10,869 bases of DNA from Alcaligenaceae bacterium (GCA_029265335.1 JAJUJN010000037.1:1-10869), one strand, 5' to 3'; positions 1-7,241 are shown, counted from the stretch's first letter. Made by a program: numbers and translations. Notes: generated by a model from the letters alone, not told the origin.

Positions 1-1882
1 CAGCACATCGCGCGCCAAAGTGGATTTGCCCGAGCCCGATCCCCGCCAGTTCTCTTACAACTCCAAGCATGGCTGGTGCCCGGATTGTTTCGGCTCGGGC
101 GTTCGGCTGCCGGGCTTCGACGCCGAACAATCGGGCGAAGAAGGCGCTTGGCTGCAGAATGGTGACGGAGAACCTGAGCCGTGCCCCACGTGTCAGGGTC
201 AGCGCCTCAATCGTGTGTCCTTGGCCGTGCGCTGGCAGGATCAATCCATTGCGCAGCTCAGCGCGCTATCGGTGGGTGAAGCCAGTGAGTTCTTTCGGCA
301 GCTGGAGCTGGAAGGTCGTGATGCCGAGGTGGCGCGCGACTTGCTCGCCGAGTTGCGCAGCCGCCTGCAGTTCCTCAACACGGTGGGGCTGTCGTACCTG
401 GCGCTCGATCGAGCGGCTCCTACCCTTTCGGGGGGCGAAGCGCAACGGATTCGGCTGGCTGCACAGCTGGGCTCCAACCTGCAAGGCGTGTGCTATGTGC
501 TCGACGAACCCACCATCGGGCTGCATCCTCGCGACAATCGCATTCTGCTCGATGCCTTGCACCGTCTGGAGCGCAACGGCAATACGTTGGTGGTGGTGGA
601 ACACGACGAAGACACCATACGGCGGGCCGAGCACGTGATCGATATGGGCCCTGGCGCGGGCACGCGGGGAGGCCAGGTTGTCGCGCAGGGCACCGTGGCC
701 GACATCATGGCCAACCCGGAATCCACCACTGGGCGCTACCTTGCGCAGCCGCTGCAGCATCCCGCCGAGCCTCGGCGGCCGGTGGATGCCGCAACCCGCT
801 GGCTCACGGTGGTCAACGCAACGCGTCATAACCTGCAGCAGGTCACGGCACGCTTCCCCGTGAATCGACTCACGGTGGTCACCGGGGTTTCGGGCTCGGG
901 CAAATCCACTTTGGCGCGCGATGTGCTGCGCGACAACCTGGTGCGCCGTCTGGCCGCTGGGGAAGACGCCAGGTTTTCCTGGCAGGGTTGCAGCGACATC
1001 ACCGGCTGGCAGGTGATCGATCGAGTGCTGGAAGTGGATCAAACGCCTATCGGCAAAACACCGCGCTCGTGCCCCGCCACTTATGTGGGCTTCTGGGATG
1101 TGGTGCGGCGCCAGTTTGCCGACACCGCCGAAGCCCGGGTGCGCGGCTGGAAGGCCTCGCGGTTCAGTTTCAACACCGGCGCCGGCCGCTGCCCCGACTG
1201 CGAAGGGCAGGGCTTGCGCACCATCGAGATGAACTTTCTGCCCGATGTGAAAGTGCTGTGCGATACCTGCGGCGGCGCGCGCTTCAATCCCGAAACCCTG
1301 GCAGTTCGCCTGCGCGGCAAGAATGTGGGCGAAGTGCTGGCCATGGAGGTCGATGAAGCCATTGAGTACTTCGCCAATCACCCCGCGGTGCGCCATCCGC
1401 TGCAACTGATGCAGGATGTGGGCCTGGGTTACCTCACCCTGGGGCAGCCCTCGCCTACCTTGTCGGGCGGCGAAGCGCAGCGTATCAAGCTGGTCACCGA
1501 GCTGGCCAAGGCTCGCATGAGCGAAGGCCTCACTCGCACCGGCCGCGCCGGCAAAGCGCCTCATACGCTGTACGTGCTGGATGAGCCCACGGTGGGCCTG
1601 GCGATGGCCGATGTGGAGCGCCTGATTGGAGTGCTGCACCGTCTGGTGGAAGCTGGCAACACCGTGGTCGTGATCGAACACAACCTGGATGTGATTGCCG
1701 AAGCCGATTGGTTGCTGGATTTGGGCCCAGAAGGCGGCAACGAGGGCGGGCAGGTGGTGGTGCAAGGTTCGCCGGCTGAGGTCAGGGCTGCTCGCGCTTA
1801 CTCTCACACCGGGCGGGTGCTCGACGACTTCCTGCAGGAAACCACTTTGCCGGTGGGCCGGGAGCTTGAAACAGGCGGCTAG
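1..1882 (+). CDS. uvrA: UvrA-type excinuclease ABC subunit A, 5'-truncated by window edge
   Basis: ATP-dependent DNA damage recognition subunit of nucleotide excision repair (UvrABC). The reading frame is open from base 2, so the true start lies upstream; the GTG at 20 is internal. In order: a CPDC zinc half-site (77-88), a CPTC half-site near 180, first ABC signature LSGGEAQR (425-448), Walker [10 protein letters not shown] (500-526), second Walker [10 protein letters not shown] (884-910), a complete zinc module CPDC (1190-1201) / CDTC (1259-1270), second LSGGEAQR (1460-1483) and second Walker B LDEPTVGL (1577-1600). This equals roughly residue 250 to the C terminus of a normal ~940-aa UvrA. 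The insertion between the first zinc half-site and CPTC is much shorter than in E. coli UvrA, and the C-terminal wording resembles the oversized tandem UvrA (about 1,900 aa) of Burkholderiales, so this may be only its last third. Oddities: no CXXC is visible at bases 14-25 where the first zinc pair belongs, and Ala replaces His in the second 'GLH' motif. Confidence 0.93.
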   Translation, partial: STSRAKVDLPEPDPRQFSYNSKHGWCPDCFGSGVRLPGFDAEQSGEEGAWLQNGDGEPEPCPTCQGQRLNRVSLAVRWQDQSIAQLSALSVGEASEFFRQLELEGRDAEVARDLLAELRSRLQFLNTVGLSYLALDRAAPTLSGGEAQRIRLAAQLGSNLQGVCYVLDEPTIGLHPRDNRILLDALHRLERNGNTLVVVEHDEDTIRRAEHVIDMGPGAGTRGGQVVAQGTVADIMANPESTTGRYLAQPLQHPAEPRRPVDAATRWLTVVNATRHNLQQVTARFPVNRLTVVTGVSGSGKSTLARDVLRDNLVRRLAAGEDARFSWQGCSDITGWQVIDRVLEVDQTPIGKTPRSCPATYVGFWDVVRRQFADTAEARVRGWKASRFSFNTGAGRCPDCEGQGLRTIEMNFLPDVKVLCDTCGGARFNPETLAVRLRGKNVGEVLAMEVDEAIEYFANHPAVRHPLQLMQDVGLGYLTLGQPSPTLSGGEAQRIKLVTELAKARMSEGLTRTGRAGKAPHTLYVLDEPTVGLAMADVERLIGVLHRLVEAGNTVVVIEHNLDVIAEADWLLDLGPEGGNEGGQVVVQGSPAEVRAARAYSHTGRVLDDFLQETTLPVGRELETGG

Positions 1883-2060
1883 GGCGTGGAATGTTGGGAG
1901 GCGGCTGCTGCCACTTACGCTCAGCAAACCGGCATCATCATGGCCAAACACCGATGAGGCCAGGCCGACAGCTTAACGAGTCCCGGCCCGTTGCTGCGAA
2001 GGCTGCTGCACGGGGCAACAGCGACTGCGACAAACTGAAATAGCCTACGCGAGTTTTCGC

Positions 2061-2600
2061 TCAGAACGATGAGCCGGGTTCTTCGAGGAACGCGAGCTCG
2101 TTGGGTGTGGAGGTTCGCCCCAAAATGGCGTTGCGGTGCGGATAGCGGCCGAAACGCTCGATGATGGCCTGGTGCTCGAGCTGGTAGCGCAAGGCTTCGG
2201 CGTTGCCCAACTGGGTGAACAGACGCGTGGCGCGTTCGTGAATGCGGCGCGACTCGCTATGCATGAAAGGCATGTACAGAAAGTGGCGTTGCTCAGCGTT
2301 GAGGTGAGCTTCAGCGCCGCTGGCGATGGCCTCTTGCGCAAGGGCCAGAGCCAAGGGGTCGGAAGCAAACGCCTGCGGAGTGTCACGGTAAATGTTGCGG
2401 CTGAATTGATCGAGCAGAATGATTTCGGCCAAGCGTCCTTCGGGTGCATTGCGCCAGTGATCGAGCTCACAAACCGATGCAGCTTCTACCAACCGGCCGA
2501 ACCGCTCACGGATGGTATTGTCGAATGCTTCGTCTTTGGCAAACCAGAGTTCGGGAGGGGTCTCGTTGAACCAGAATTCAAGAACTTCTTGATAACGCAT
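2061..2600 (-). CDS. DUF924 family protein (179 aa)
   Basis: An all-helical TPR-like protein of the DUF924 family, molecular function not established. Family hallmarks visible from the N terminus: VLEFWF (6-11), the LDQFSRNIYRDTPQAFASD block (63-81), the FMHSES stretch (112-117) and the C-terminal ERFGRYPHRNAILGR block (148-162) followed by STPNEL. The length matches the usual ~180 aa. The frame is open further upstream, but ATG at 2598-2600 is chosen because GGAGG (2606-2610 on this strand) lies 5 nt before it and because the family starts at 'MRYQEVLEFWF'. There is no signal peptide or membrane segment, so it is probably cytosolic. It is transcribed divergently from the flavin reductase gene, with 108 bp between the starts that must hold both promoters; I could not pick convincing -35/-10 pairs there. 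Confidence 0.9.
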   Translation of the reverse strand: MRYQEVLEFWFNETPPELWFAKDEAFDNTIRERFGRLVEAASVCELDHWRNAPEGRLAEIILLDQFSRNIYRDTPQAFASDPLALALAQEAIASGAEAHLNAEQRHFLYMPFMHSESRRIHERATRLFTQLGNAEALRYQLEHQAIIERFGRYPHRNAILGRTSTPNELAFLEEPGSSF

Positions 2601-2708
2601 AAGAACCTCCGAAACCTGCACCTTGGTGTAGACAGCCACAAGGCCGCCCAAGACATGCTAACTTGCCGTATTTGGCCAGTTTTTGTTGTTTTGCAATCTG
2701 GAGTTGTA

Positions 2709-3281
2709 GTGAAGCCCAAATTACATATTGTGGTTTGCAGTACTCGCCCGGTTCGGGTTGGCCCCGCCGTGGGTGAGTGGATGCTCGATCAGGCTCGGGC
2801 CCATGGCGGTTTTGATGCCGAGTTGGTAGACCTTGCCGAGTTCAAGCTGCCGATCCTCGACGAGCCGGAACATCCGCGCTTGCAAAAATACCAACATGAG
2901 CATACCAAAAAGTGGAGCGCCAGCGTCGCCGCCGCCGACGCCTTCATTTTCGTGCTGCCCGAATACAACTTTGGGCCGCCAGCCTCATTGGTCAATGCCA
3001 TGCAATACCTGCAGCGCGAGTGGCATTACAAGCCGGTAGCCATGGCCAGCTACGGTGGCGTGTCGGGCGGCATGCGCTCCGCTCAGGCCGCGCGCGCATT
3101 GGTAACCACCTACAAAATGGCCCCCATCGTTGAAGCCGTCACCGTGATCAATGCAGCTCAGCAGCTCGACGATCATCGCCAACTGATCACCACCGGAATT
3201 CTGGAAACCTCGGCTACCGCCATGTTGGATGAGCTGGAGCGCTGGACCCGCGCACTGGCTACGCTGCGCGCTCCCGCATGA
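2709..3281 (+). CDS. NAD(P)H-dependent FMN reductase family flavoprotein (190 aa)
   Basis: Flavodoxin-like FMN-binding oxidoreductase of the NADPH_FMN_red family (SsuE/ChrR/azoreductase-like). These proteins use NAD(P)H to reduce FMN, quinones, azo dyes or metals; the substrate here cannot be told. Visible motifs: N-terminal beta strand LHIVVCSTRP (5-14), the phosphate-binding STRPxRxG loop (11-17), and the hallmark LPEYNFGPPASLVNA (83-97), which packs on the flavin, followed by ASYGGVSGG (113-121). The frame is open far upstream because it crosses the divergent DUF924 gene. GTG at 2709 is chosen because TGGAG (2699-2703) precedes it by 5 nt and because the flavodoxin first strand begins right after it. 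Length fits the family (about 180-190 aa). The gene ends just before a G-rich repeat and a terminator hairpin. Cytosolic; regulation unknown. Confidence 0.9.
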   Translation: MKPKLHIVVCSTRPVRVGPAVGEWMLDQARAHGGFDAELVDLAEFKLPILDEPEHPRLQKYQHEHTKKWSASVAAADAFIFVLPEYNFGPPASLVNAMQYLQREWHYKPVAMASYGGVSGGMRSAQAARALVTTYKMAPIVEAVTVINAAQQLDDHRQLITTGILETSATAMLDELERWTRALATLRAPA

Positions 3282-3301
3282 CGCCGTGACGCCATGACTC
3301 A

Positions 3302-3357
3302 GGGCTCAGGGCTCGGGGCTCGGGGCTCGGGGCTCGGGGCTCAGGGGTCAGGGGTCA
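3302..3357. repeat. 7-bp tandem repeat (8 units) with a G-quadruplex motif
   Basis: Eight contiguous heptamers: GGGCTCA, four GGGCTCG, GGGCTCA, then two GGGGTCA. Read across unit boundaries, the + strand carries G4 tracts at 3315-3318, 3322-3325, 3329-3332, 3336-3339, 3344-3347 and 3351-3354, the first four separated by identical 3-nt CTC loops. That is a canonical intramolecular G-quadruplex pattern; the complementary strand would be C-rich. It lies 20 bp after the reductase stop, inside the likely 3' untranslated region. A short open frame runs across it, but it has no ribosome binding site and is not called as a gene. Confidence 0.9.
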
Positions 3358-3430
3358 CGGCCCACGGGCTCGCAGGGTGCAGGTTTTCGACTGGCGCCAA
3401 CCGTTCTTCGAACACCAAGCGTTCAATTTT

Positions 3431-3480
3431 CGCCCCACCGAACTCCCACCGCCATGCGATGGTTCAGGTTCGGCGGGGCG
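3431..3480. terminator. Hairpin terminator between convergent genes, probably bidirectional
   Basis: CGCCCCACCGAAC (3431-3443) pairs with GTTCGGCGGGGCG (3468-3480) over 13 positions with one mismatch. The T at 3430 and A at 3481 extend the stem. The loop holds a nested CCAT/ATGG hairpin (3452-3462). On the + strand the stem is followed by a T-rich run (3483-3491), which suits the reductase transcript. For the opposite strand the hairpin starts 4 nt after the transporter stop codon but is followed by AAAATTG, a poorer terminator. Confidence 0.7.
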
Positions 3481-3484
3481 AGTT

Positions 3485-5071
3485 TCATTTTTGCGACCGC
3501 AATTGATTCTTGCGTCGACGCGTGGCCTGCAGGCTGGCAGCCTGCGCCATGCGGCGGTAGCGCCGCACGTCGGCAGGCCGGATGGGCAGGGGCTCGTGCC
3601 TGAGCATCCTGATCATGGCTACCATCATGAGCAGCAGCAATACGGTGAACGGCAGTGCCGACACCAGCGATGCGGTCTGCAGCGAACTGAGGCCGCCGGA
3701 AGCCAACAGCACAGCAGCAATGGCGGCGATGAGTATCCCCCAGATGAATTTGCCGATCAGAGGCGGTACGAGGCTGCCGTTGCTGGTCATGCTGGCCAGG
3801 ATGTAGGTGGCTGAGTCGGCCGAGGTCACCAGAAAAGTATAGATCAGCAGAATCGACAAGACCGACAGAATATTGGCCAGCGGCAGGGACTCATAAGCAG
3901 CGAACAGGGCGAGCGACACGTTGTTGTTCACGATTTCGGCAATACCGGCGGCCGCGTTGAGATCTTCGTAGAGGGCCAGCCCGCCGAACGTCGCGATCCA
4001 GACGCAGGCGATGAAGGGTGGCACGATCAACACGCCCAGAATGAACTCGCGCATGGTACGGCCGCGCGATACGCGAGCTACGAAGGCGCCCACGAAGGGC
4101 GACCAGGCAATGGCCCAGGCCCAATAGAAGATGGTCCAGTCGCGCACCCAGGTGCGGCCCTGATAGGGTTCGAGTCGCAGACTGTATTGCACGAAGTTGG
4201 TGATGTAGTCGCCCATGGCGAGCGTGAAGGCGTTGAGAATGAACACCGTAGGCCCGGCAATGAACACGTAGAGCAGCAAGCCAATACAGAGCCCCAGGTT
4301 CAGGTTGCTGAGCAGACGCATGCCCTTGTCGAGGCCGGTGATGGATGACACCAGGTAGGCCACCAGCATGGCAAGAATCACGAGCATCTGGATGCCGAAG
4401 GAATCGGGCAGGCCAAAAAGCGACGTGAGACCACCATTCACCTGCAGCACGCCCAGCCCGATCGAGGTGGCCACGCCCATGACCGTGGCGATGACAGCCA
4501 GAGAATCAACCACGGTTTTGGTGCTTTTTCTCGTGCCCAGCACTGGCTCCAGCGCAGTTGACACCAAACCATCACGGTTCTTGCGAAACTGCAGGAACCC
4601 GATGACCAACCCTGCCATGGCAAAGACCGACCATTGGCTGATGCCCCAATGAAAAAAGGAGTAGCCCATGGCGATTCGGGCCGCTTCTCGTGTGAGTGGT
4701 TCGGTGCCGGCGAAGGGGGTGCTGAAGAAATGACTCATGGGCTCGGCCACGCCCCAGAACACCAGCCCCGATCCAAAGCCGGTGGAAAACAGCATGGCGA
4801 TCCAGCTGAAGAAGCCAAATTCGGGGCGGGAGTCGTCGCCGCCCAAGCGCAGCGAACCATAGCGGCTGGTAGCCAGGCCCAGCAGGAAGATGATCAGCAC
4901 GAACACGGCGATCAGTACGAACCATCCGAAGTTGGTGGTGGTAAAGAGCAACAGTGTTTGCGCCACGTCGCCGAAGCGCTCGGGCATGATCGCGCCCAGA
5001 ATGGATAGCACGAGCACGATGGTGCCGGCGATCAACAGGACGGGGTTACGCAATGCGGAGGTTCGAGCCAT
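3485..5071 (-). CDS. BCCT-family transporter (betaine/carnitine/choline type), 528 aa
   Basis: Secondary transporter of the inner membrane, LeuT fold, probably 12 transmembrane helices; the family takes up quaternary-amine osmolytes or nutrients with Na+ or H+. Visible: helix 1 at 10-29; TM3 motif GFGSGLVFWGVAEP (98-111), equivalent to the BetP substrate/Na+ loop; TM4 FHWGISQW (140-147); TGLDKGMRLLSNLN (245-258); TM8 signature from DWTIFYW (311-317) to VARVSRGRTMREF (331-343); and VTSADSATY (415-423), matching the Na+-site Thr-Ser pair. The C-terminal tail (488-528) is strongly basic, as in osmoregulated members. The frame is open far upstream, but ATG at 5069-5071 is chosen: GAGGA lies about 7 nt before it and the protein then starts at the first helix. 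Oddities: position 320 is Ala where BetP has Trp374, and position 150 is Phe where BetP has Tyr197. The exact substrate is unknown. The gene is divergent from ettA. Confidence 0.93.
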   Translation of the reverse strand: MARTSALRNPVLLIAGTIVLVLSILGAIMPERFGDVAQTLLLFTTTNFGWFVLIAVFVLIIFLLGLATSRYGSLRLGGDDSRPEFGFFSWIAMLFSTGFGSGLVFWGVAEPMSHFFSTPFAGTEPLTREAARIAMGYSFFHWGISQWSVFAMAGLVIGFLQFRKNRDGLVSTALEPVLGTRKSTKTVVDSLAVIATVMGVATSIGLGVLQVNGGLTSLFGLPDSFGIQMLVILAMLVAYLVSSITGLDKGMRLLSNLNLGLCIGLLLYVFIAGPTVFILNAFTLAMGDYITNFVQYSLRLEPYQGRTWVRDWTIFYWAWAIAWSPFVGAFVARVSRGRTMREFILGVLIVPPFIACVWIATFGGLALYEDLNAAAGIAEIVNNNVSLALFAAYESLPLANILSVLSILLIYTFLVTSADSATYILASMTSNGSLVPPLIGKFIWGILIAAIAAVLLASGGLSSLQTASLVSALPFTVLLLLMMVAMIRMLRHEPLPIRPADVRRYRRMAQAASLQATRRRKNQLRSQK

Positions 5072-5077
5072 GCAGTT

Positions 5078-5110
5078 TCCTCGAGGACAATCAATAGGGC
5101 ACCCCTCGAG
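5078..5110 (-). promoter_or_regulatory. Possible leader hairpin covering the BCCT ribosome binding site
   Basis: In the transporter mRNA, CTCGAGG (5110 down to 5104) can pair with CCTCGAG (5086 down to 5080) in a 7-bp perfect stem plus a G-U pair. The loop is about 16 nt. The 3' arm overlaps the Shine-Dalgarno sequence GAGGA (5082 down to 5078), so three of its five bases would be sequestered. Both arms contain the self-complementary CTCGAG, so on DNA they could equally be two copies of a palindromic protein site 25 bp apart. Regulation is an inference. Confidence 0.35.
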
Positions 5111-5180
5111 CGAAGCGCCCGCAACGCCCCAGAGGATACTGCATGTAAGAAAGCCGTGTTCTGCGCAACGTCCAACAGTT

Positions 5181-5211
5181 TTGCGGGACGCGCAATAGGC
5201 TGGCCTACAAT
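5181..5211 (+). promoter_or_regulatory. Candidate sigma70 promoter of ettA
   Basis: A good -10 hexamer TACAAT (5206-5211) lies 28 bp before the ettA start codon. The best -35 candidate is TTGCGG (5181-5186) with a long 19-bp spacer, so the call is weak. The leader would be short, about 20-25 nt, and carries the GGAGGAA ribosome binding site (5224-5230). Confidence 0.35.
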
Positions 5212-5239
5212 TCCTGCATTCCCGGAGGAACCTCAAAAT

Positions 5240-6910
5240 ATGGCTCAATACGTGTTCAGCATGCATCGCGTGAGTAAGGTGGTGCCGCCCAAGCGGCAAA
5301 TCCTGCGCGATATCTCCCTTTCCTTTTTTCCTGGCGCCAAAATCGGCGTGCTCGGGCTCAACGGTTCGGGCAAATCCACGCTGCTGCGGATCATGGCCGG
5401 GGTCGATACCGAATTCGAGGGCACGGCCCAGCCCATGCCCGGCATTCGTATCGGTTATCTGCCTCAAGAGCCGCAGCTCAATCCCGAGCAAACCGTGCGC
5501 GAAGCGGTCGAAGAGGGTATGGGCGAAGTGTTCGCTGCCCGCGAAAGGCTCAACGAGGTTTATGCCGCCTATGCTGAGCCCGACGCCGACTTCGATGCCC
5601 TGGCGGAAGAGCAGGCACGCCTCGAAGCCATCATCAGCGCTGCCGATGCCAGTGGCGGCGGCGACGCCGATACCCAGCTCGAGATCGCGGCCGATGCATT
5701 GCGCTTGCCGCCGTGGGAGGCGATCGTGGGCAATCTGTCGGGCGGCGAGAAACGTCGTGTGGCCTTGTGTCAACTCTTGTTGTCGCGCCCCGACATGCTC
5801 CTGCTCGACGAGCCCACCAACCATCTCGACGCCGAAAGCGTGCATTGGCTGGAGCAGTTCCTGCAGCGCTTCCCCGGCACTGTCGTGGCTGTCACCCACG
5901 ACCGCTATTTCCTCGACAATGCTGCCGACTGGATTCTCGAGCTCGACCGCGGCCACGGCATTCCCTGGAAGGGCAACTACAGCAGTTGGCTCGAGCAAAA
6001 AGAGCAGCGCCTGAAGCAGGAAGAGGCCGGCGAATCTGCTCGCCAGAAAACCATCCGCCAGGAACTCGAATGGGTGCGGCAGAACCCCAAGGGCAGGCAG
6101 GCAAAATCACGTGCTCGCCTCACCCGCTTCGAGGAGCTCAGCTCGCACGAATACCAGAAGCGCAACGAAACCCAGGAAATCTTCATCCCGGTCGCTGAGC
6201 GCCTGGGTAACGAGGTTGTGGAGTTCGATCAGGTCAGCAAGGGCTTCGAAGATCGTCTGCTGATCGACAATCTCAGCTTCAAGGTGCCCCCTGGCGCCAT
6301 CGTAGGTGTGATCGGCCCCAACGGCGCGGGTAAGTCCACCTTGTTTCGCATGATCGTCGGCGAAGAAAAACCCGATTCTGGCGAAGTGCGCGTGGGTTCC
6401 ACGGTCAAGATGGCCTTTGTTGACCAATCACGCGAAGCGCTGGACCCCGACAAGACCGTGTTCGATATCGTGGCAGACGGGGCCGATATTCTCACGGTGG
6501 GGCGCTTCGAGATCCCGTCGCGAGCCTACCTGGGTCGATTCAACTTCAAGGGCGCCGACCAAAGCAAGCGGGCGGGGCAGCTTTCTGGCGGCGAACGCGG
6601 CCGTCTGCATCTGGCCAAGACACTCGCTAGCGGCGGCAACTTTCTGTTGCTCGACGAGCCGTCCAACGACCTCGACGTAGAAACCTTGCGAGCACTCGAA
6701 GAGGCCCTGCTCGAATTTGCCGGCAGCGTGATGGTGATCAGTCACGACCGTTGGTTTCTCGACCGTATCGCCACTCATATTCTGAGCTTCGAGGGGGATT
6801 CTCAGGTGGTGTTCTTCGACGGTAACTACCAAGAATACGAAGCCGACAAAATCCGACGTCTGGGTGAAGAGGGCGCCAAGCCCCGCCGCATCCGCTACAA
6901 GCCAATCTGA
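5240..6910 (+). CDS. ettA: Energy-dependent translational throttle protein EttA (ABC-F), 556 aa
   Basis: Soluble ABC-F ATPase that binds the ribosomal E site and gates the first steps of elongation according to the ATP/ADP ratio. Two ABC cassettes in one chain: Walker A GLNGSGKST (39-47), signature LSGGEKR (166-172), Walker B with catalytic Glu191 in LDEPTNHLD; then Walker A GPNGAGKST (359-367), signature LSGGERG (448-454), Walker B with Glu473 in LDEPSNDLD. The charged linker between cassettes (about 250-330) contains ELEWVRQNPKGRQAK, the P-site tRNA interaction motif typical of EttA. It is very close to E. coli EttA over the whole length, including the MHRVSKVVPPKR start. ATG at 5240 is chosen because it matches the family start and has GGAGGAA 9 nt upstream; an earlier in-frame start at 5156 would add a non-homologous leader. 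Both catalytic glutamates are present. Cytosolic. The gene stands alone, divergent from the transporter, and is followed by terminator hairpins. Confidence 0.97.
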   Translation: MAQYVFSMHRVSKVVPPKRQILRDISLSFFPGAKIGVLGLNGSGKSTLLRIMAGVDTEFEGTAQPMPGIRIGYLPQEPQLNPEQTVREAVEEGMGEVFAARERLNEVYAAYAEPDADFDALAEEQARLEAIISAADASGGGDADTQLEIAADALRLPPWEAIVGNLSGGEKRRVALCQLLLSRPDMLLLDEPTNHLDAESVHWLEQFLQRFPGTVVAVTHDRYFLDNAADWILELDRGHGIPWKGNYSSWLEQKEQRLKQEEAGESARQKTIRQELEWVRQNPKGRQAKSRARLTRFEELSSHEYQKRNETQEIFIPVAERLGNEVVEFDQVSKGFEDRLLIDNLSFKVPPGAIVGVIGPNGAGKSTLFRMIVGEEKPDSGEVRVGSTVKMAFVDQSREALDPDKTVFDIVADGADILTVGRFEIPSRAYLGRFNFKGADQSKRAGQLSGGERGRLHLAKTLASGGNFLLLDEPSNDLDVETLRALEEALLEFAGSVMVISHDRWFLDRIATHILSFEGDSQVVFFDGNYQEYEADKIRRLGEEGAKPRRIRYKPI

Positions 6911-6921
6911 GCGGTTCATGG

Positions 6922-6942
6922 CCCCTCGCCTGAGGGGTTCTT
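6922..6942 (+). terminator. Terminator hairpin after ettA (proximal)
   Basis: CCCCTC (6922-6927) and GAGGGG (6932-6937) form a perfect 6-bp stem with a 4-nt loop, 11 bp after the ettA stop. It is followed by TTCTT, a modest T-tract. Confidence 0.55.
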
Positions 6943-6945
6943 ACT

Positions 6946-6998
6946 GCCCCGCATGCTGGCAGCCCCTCTTCAGGGCTCCATGGCGGGGCTTCTTCTTC
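6946..6998 (+). terminator. Terminator hairpin after ettA (distal)
   Basis: GCCCCGC (6946-6952) pairs with GCGGGGC (6983-6989) in a 7-bp stem that encloses a smaller AGCCC/GGGCT hairpin (6961-6977). The stem is followed directly by TTCTTCTTCT. AGCCCC (6961-6966) could instead pair with GGGGCT (6985-6990). It may act as a back-up to the proximal hairpin. Confidence 0.5.
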
Positions 6999-7190
6999 TG
7001 CGCCGCGCGCCGGTGCACGCTTTCTTGATTGCACGCTGGACAGCCACTGCGCTTGAGCCCCCTACACCGGTAGGCGTATCCCCGGGAGTCGGAGCGCTCG
7101 TGCTGGGGCCCCACACTTTCGCAGATCGCTCCAGCACCGAGCCGGAGGGTTCGTGTTCTCCGATTTCAGAGGTACTTGTTACATCTCGCA
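6999..7190. other. Gene-free stretch between ettA terminators and the Fur promoter
   Basis: About 190 bp with no supportable gene: frames that cross it lack ribosome binding sites and family motifs. It does contain clustered inverted repeats. CCTAC/GTAGG (7061-7074) forms a small hairpin. CTCGTGCTGG (7097-7106) pairs with CCAGCACCGAG (7131-7141) with one bulged base. GGAGCG (7091-7096) pairs with CGCTCC (7127-7132), which competes with the previous stem. A small RNA or decayed element is possible but not shown. Confidence 0.4.
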
Positions 7191-7191
7191 T

Positions 7192-7210
7192 GCAAATGAT
7201 TCTCAATCAC
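7192..7210. promoter_or_regulatory. Upstream Fur box (weaker)
   Basis: GCAAATGATTCTCAATCAC matches the 19-bp Fur consensus at 12 of 19 positions by my count. It is centred 29 bp upstream of the stronger box and lies just before the -35 element of the DUF2325 promoter, so it could support cooperative Fur binding. Confidence 0.5.
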
Positions 7211-7211
7211 G

Positions 7212-7241
7212 TTGACATTTCTTAATGAGAATCATTATTAT
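7212..7241 (+). promoter_or_regulatory. Fur-repressed sigma70 promoter of the DUF2325 gene
   Basis: A perfect -35 TTGACA (7212-7217), an 18-bp spacer and -10 TATTAT (7236-7241, 5 of 6 consensus bases). The Fur box CTTAATGAGAATCATTATT (7221-7239) fills the spacer and overlaps the -10; it matches the 19-bp consensus at 15 of 19 positions. Transcription would start near 7248, giving a leader of about 50 nt. Iron-loaded Fur bound here would block RNA polymerase, so the gene should be induced by iron starvation. Confidence 0.82.

Noticed and set aside
266..1951. 561-codon open frame on the minus strand
   Set aside because: It lies antisense to uvrA, has low-complexity His/Gln/Gly-rich composition and no family motifs; it is a by-product of GC-rich codon use.
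1991..2060. Hairpins between uvrA and the DUF924 gene (GTTGC/GCAAC; GCGA/TCGC)
   Set aside because: Stems of 4-5 bp without T-tracts are too weak to call as terminators.
2136..2708. Upstream extension of the flavin reductase frame
   Set aside because: It overlaps the divergent DUF924 gene antisense; the GTG at 2709 with TGGAG fits the flavodoxin start.
3302..3357. CRISPR-like array
   Set aside because: The units are only 7 bp, contiguous and without spacers; no cas genes are nearby.
3294..3506. 70-codon frame across the heptamer repeat
   Set aside because: Its start is a repeat-derived Gly/Leu/Ser-rich peptide with no ribosome binding site; the tract is better explained as a DNA repeat.
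5072..5998. Upstream extension of the transporter frame by about 309 codons
   Set aside because: It runs antisense through ettA; the ATG at 5071 has a ribosome binding site and begins the known BCCT fold.
6953..7225. 90-codon frame MLAAPLQG... after ettA
   Set aside because: It starts inside a terminator hairpin, has no ribosome binding site and resembles no family I know.
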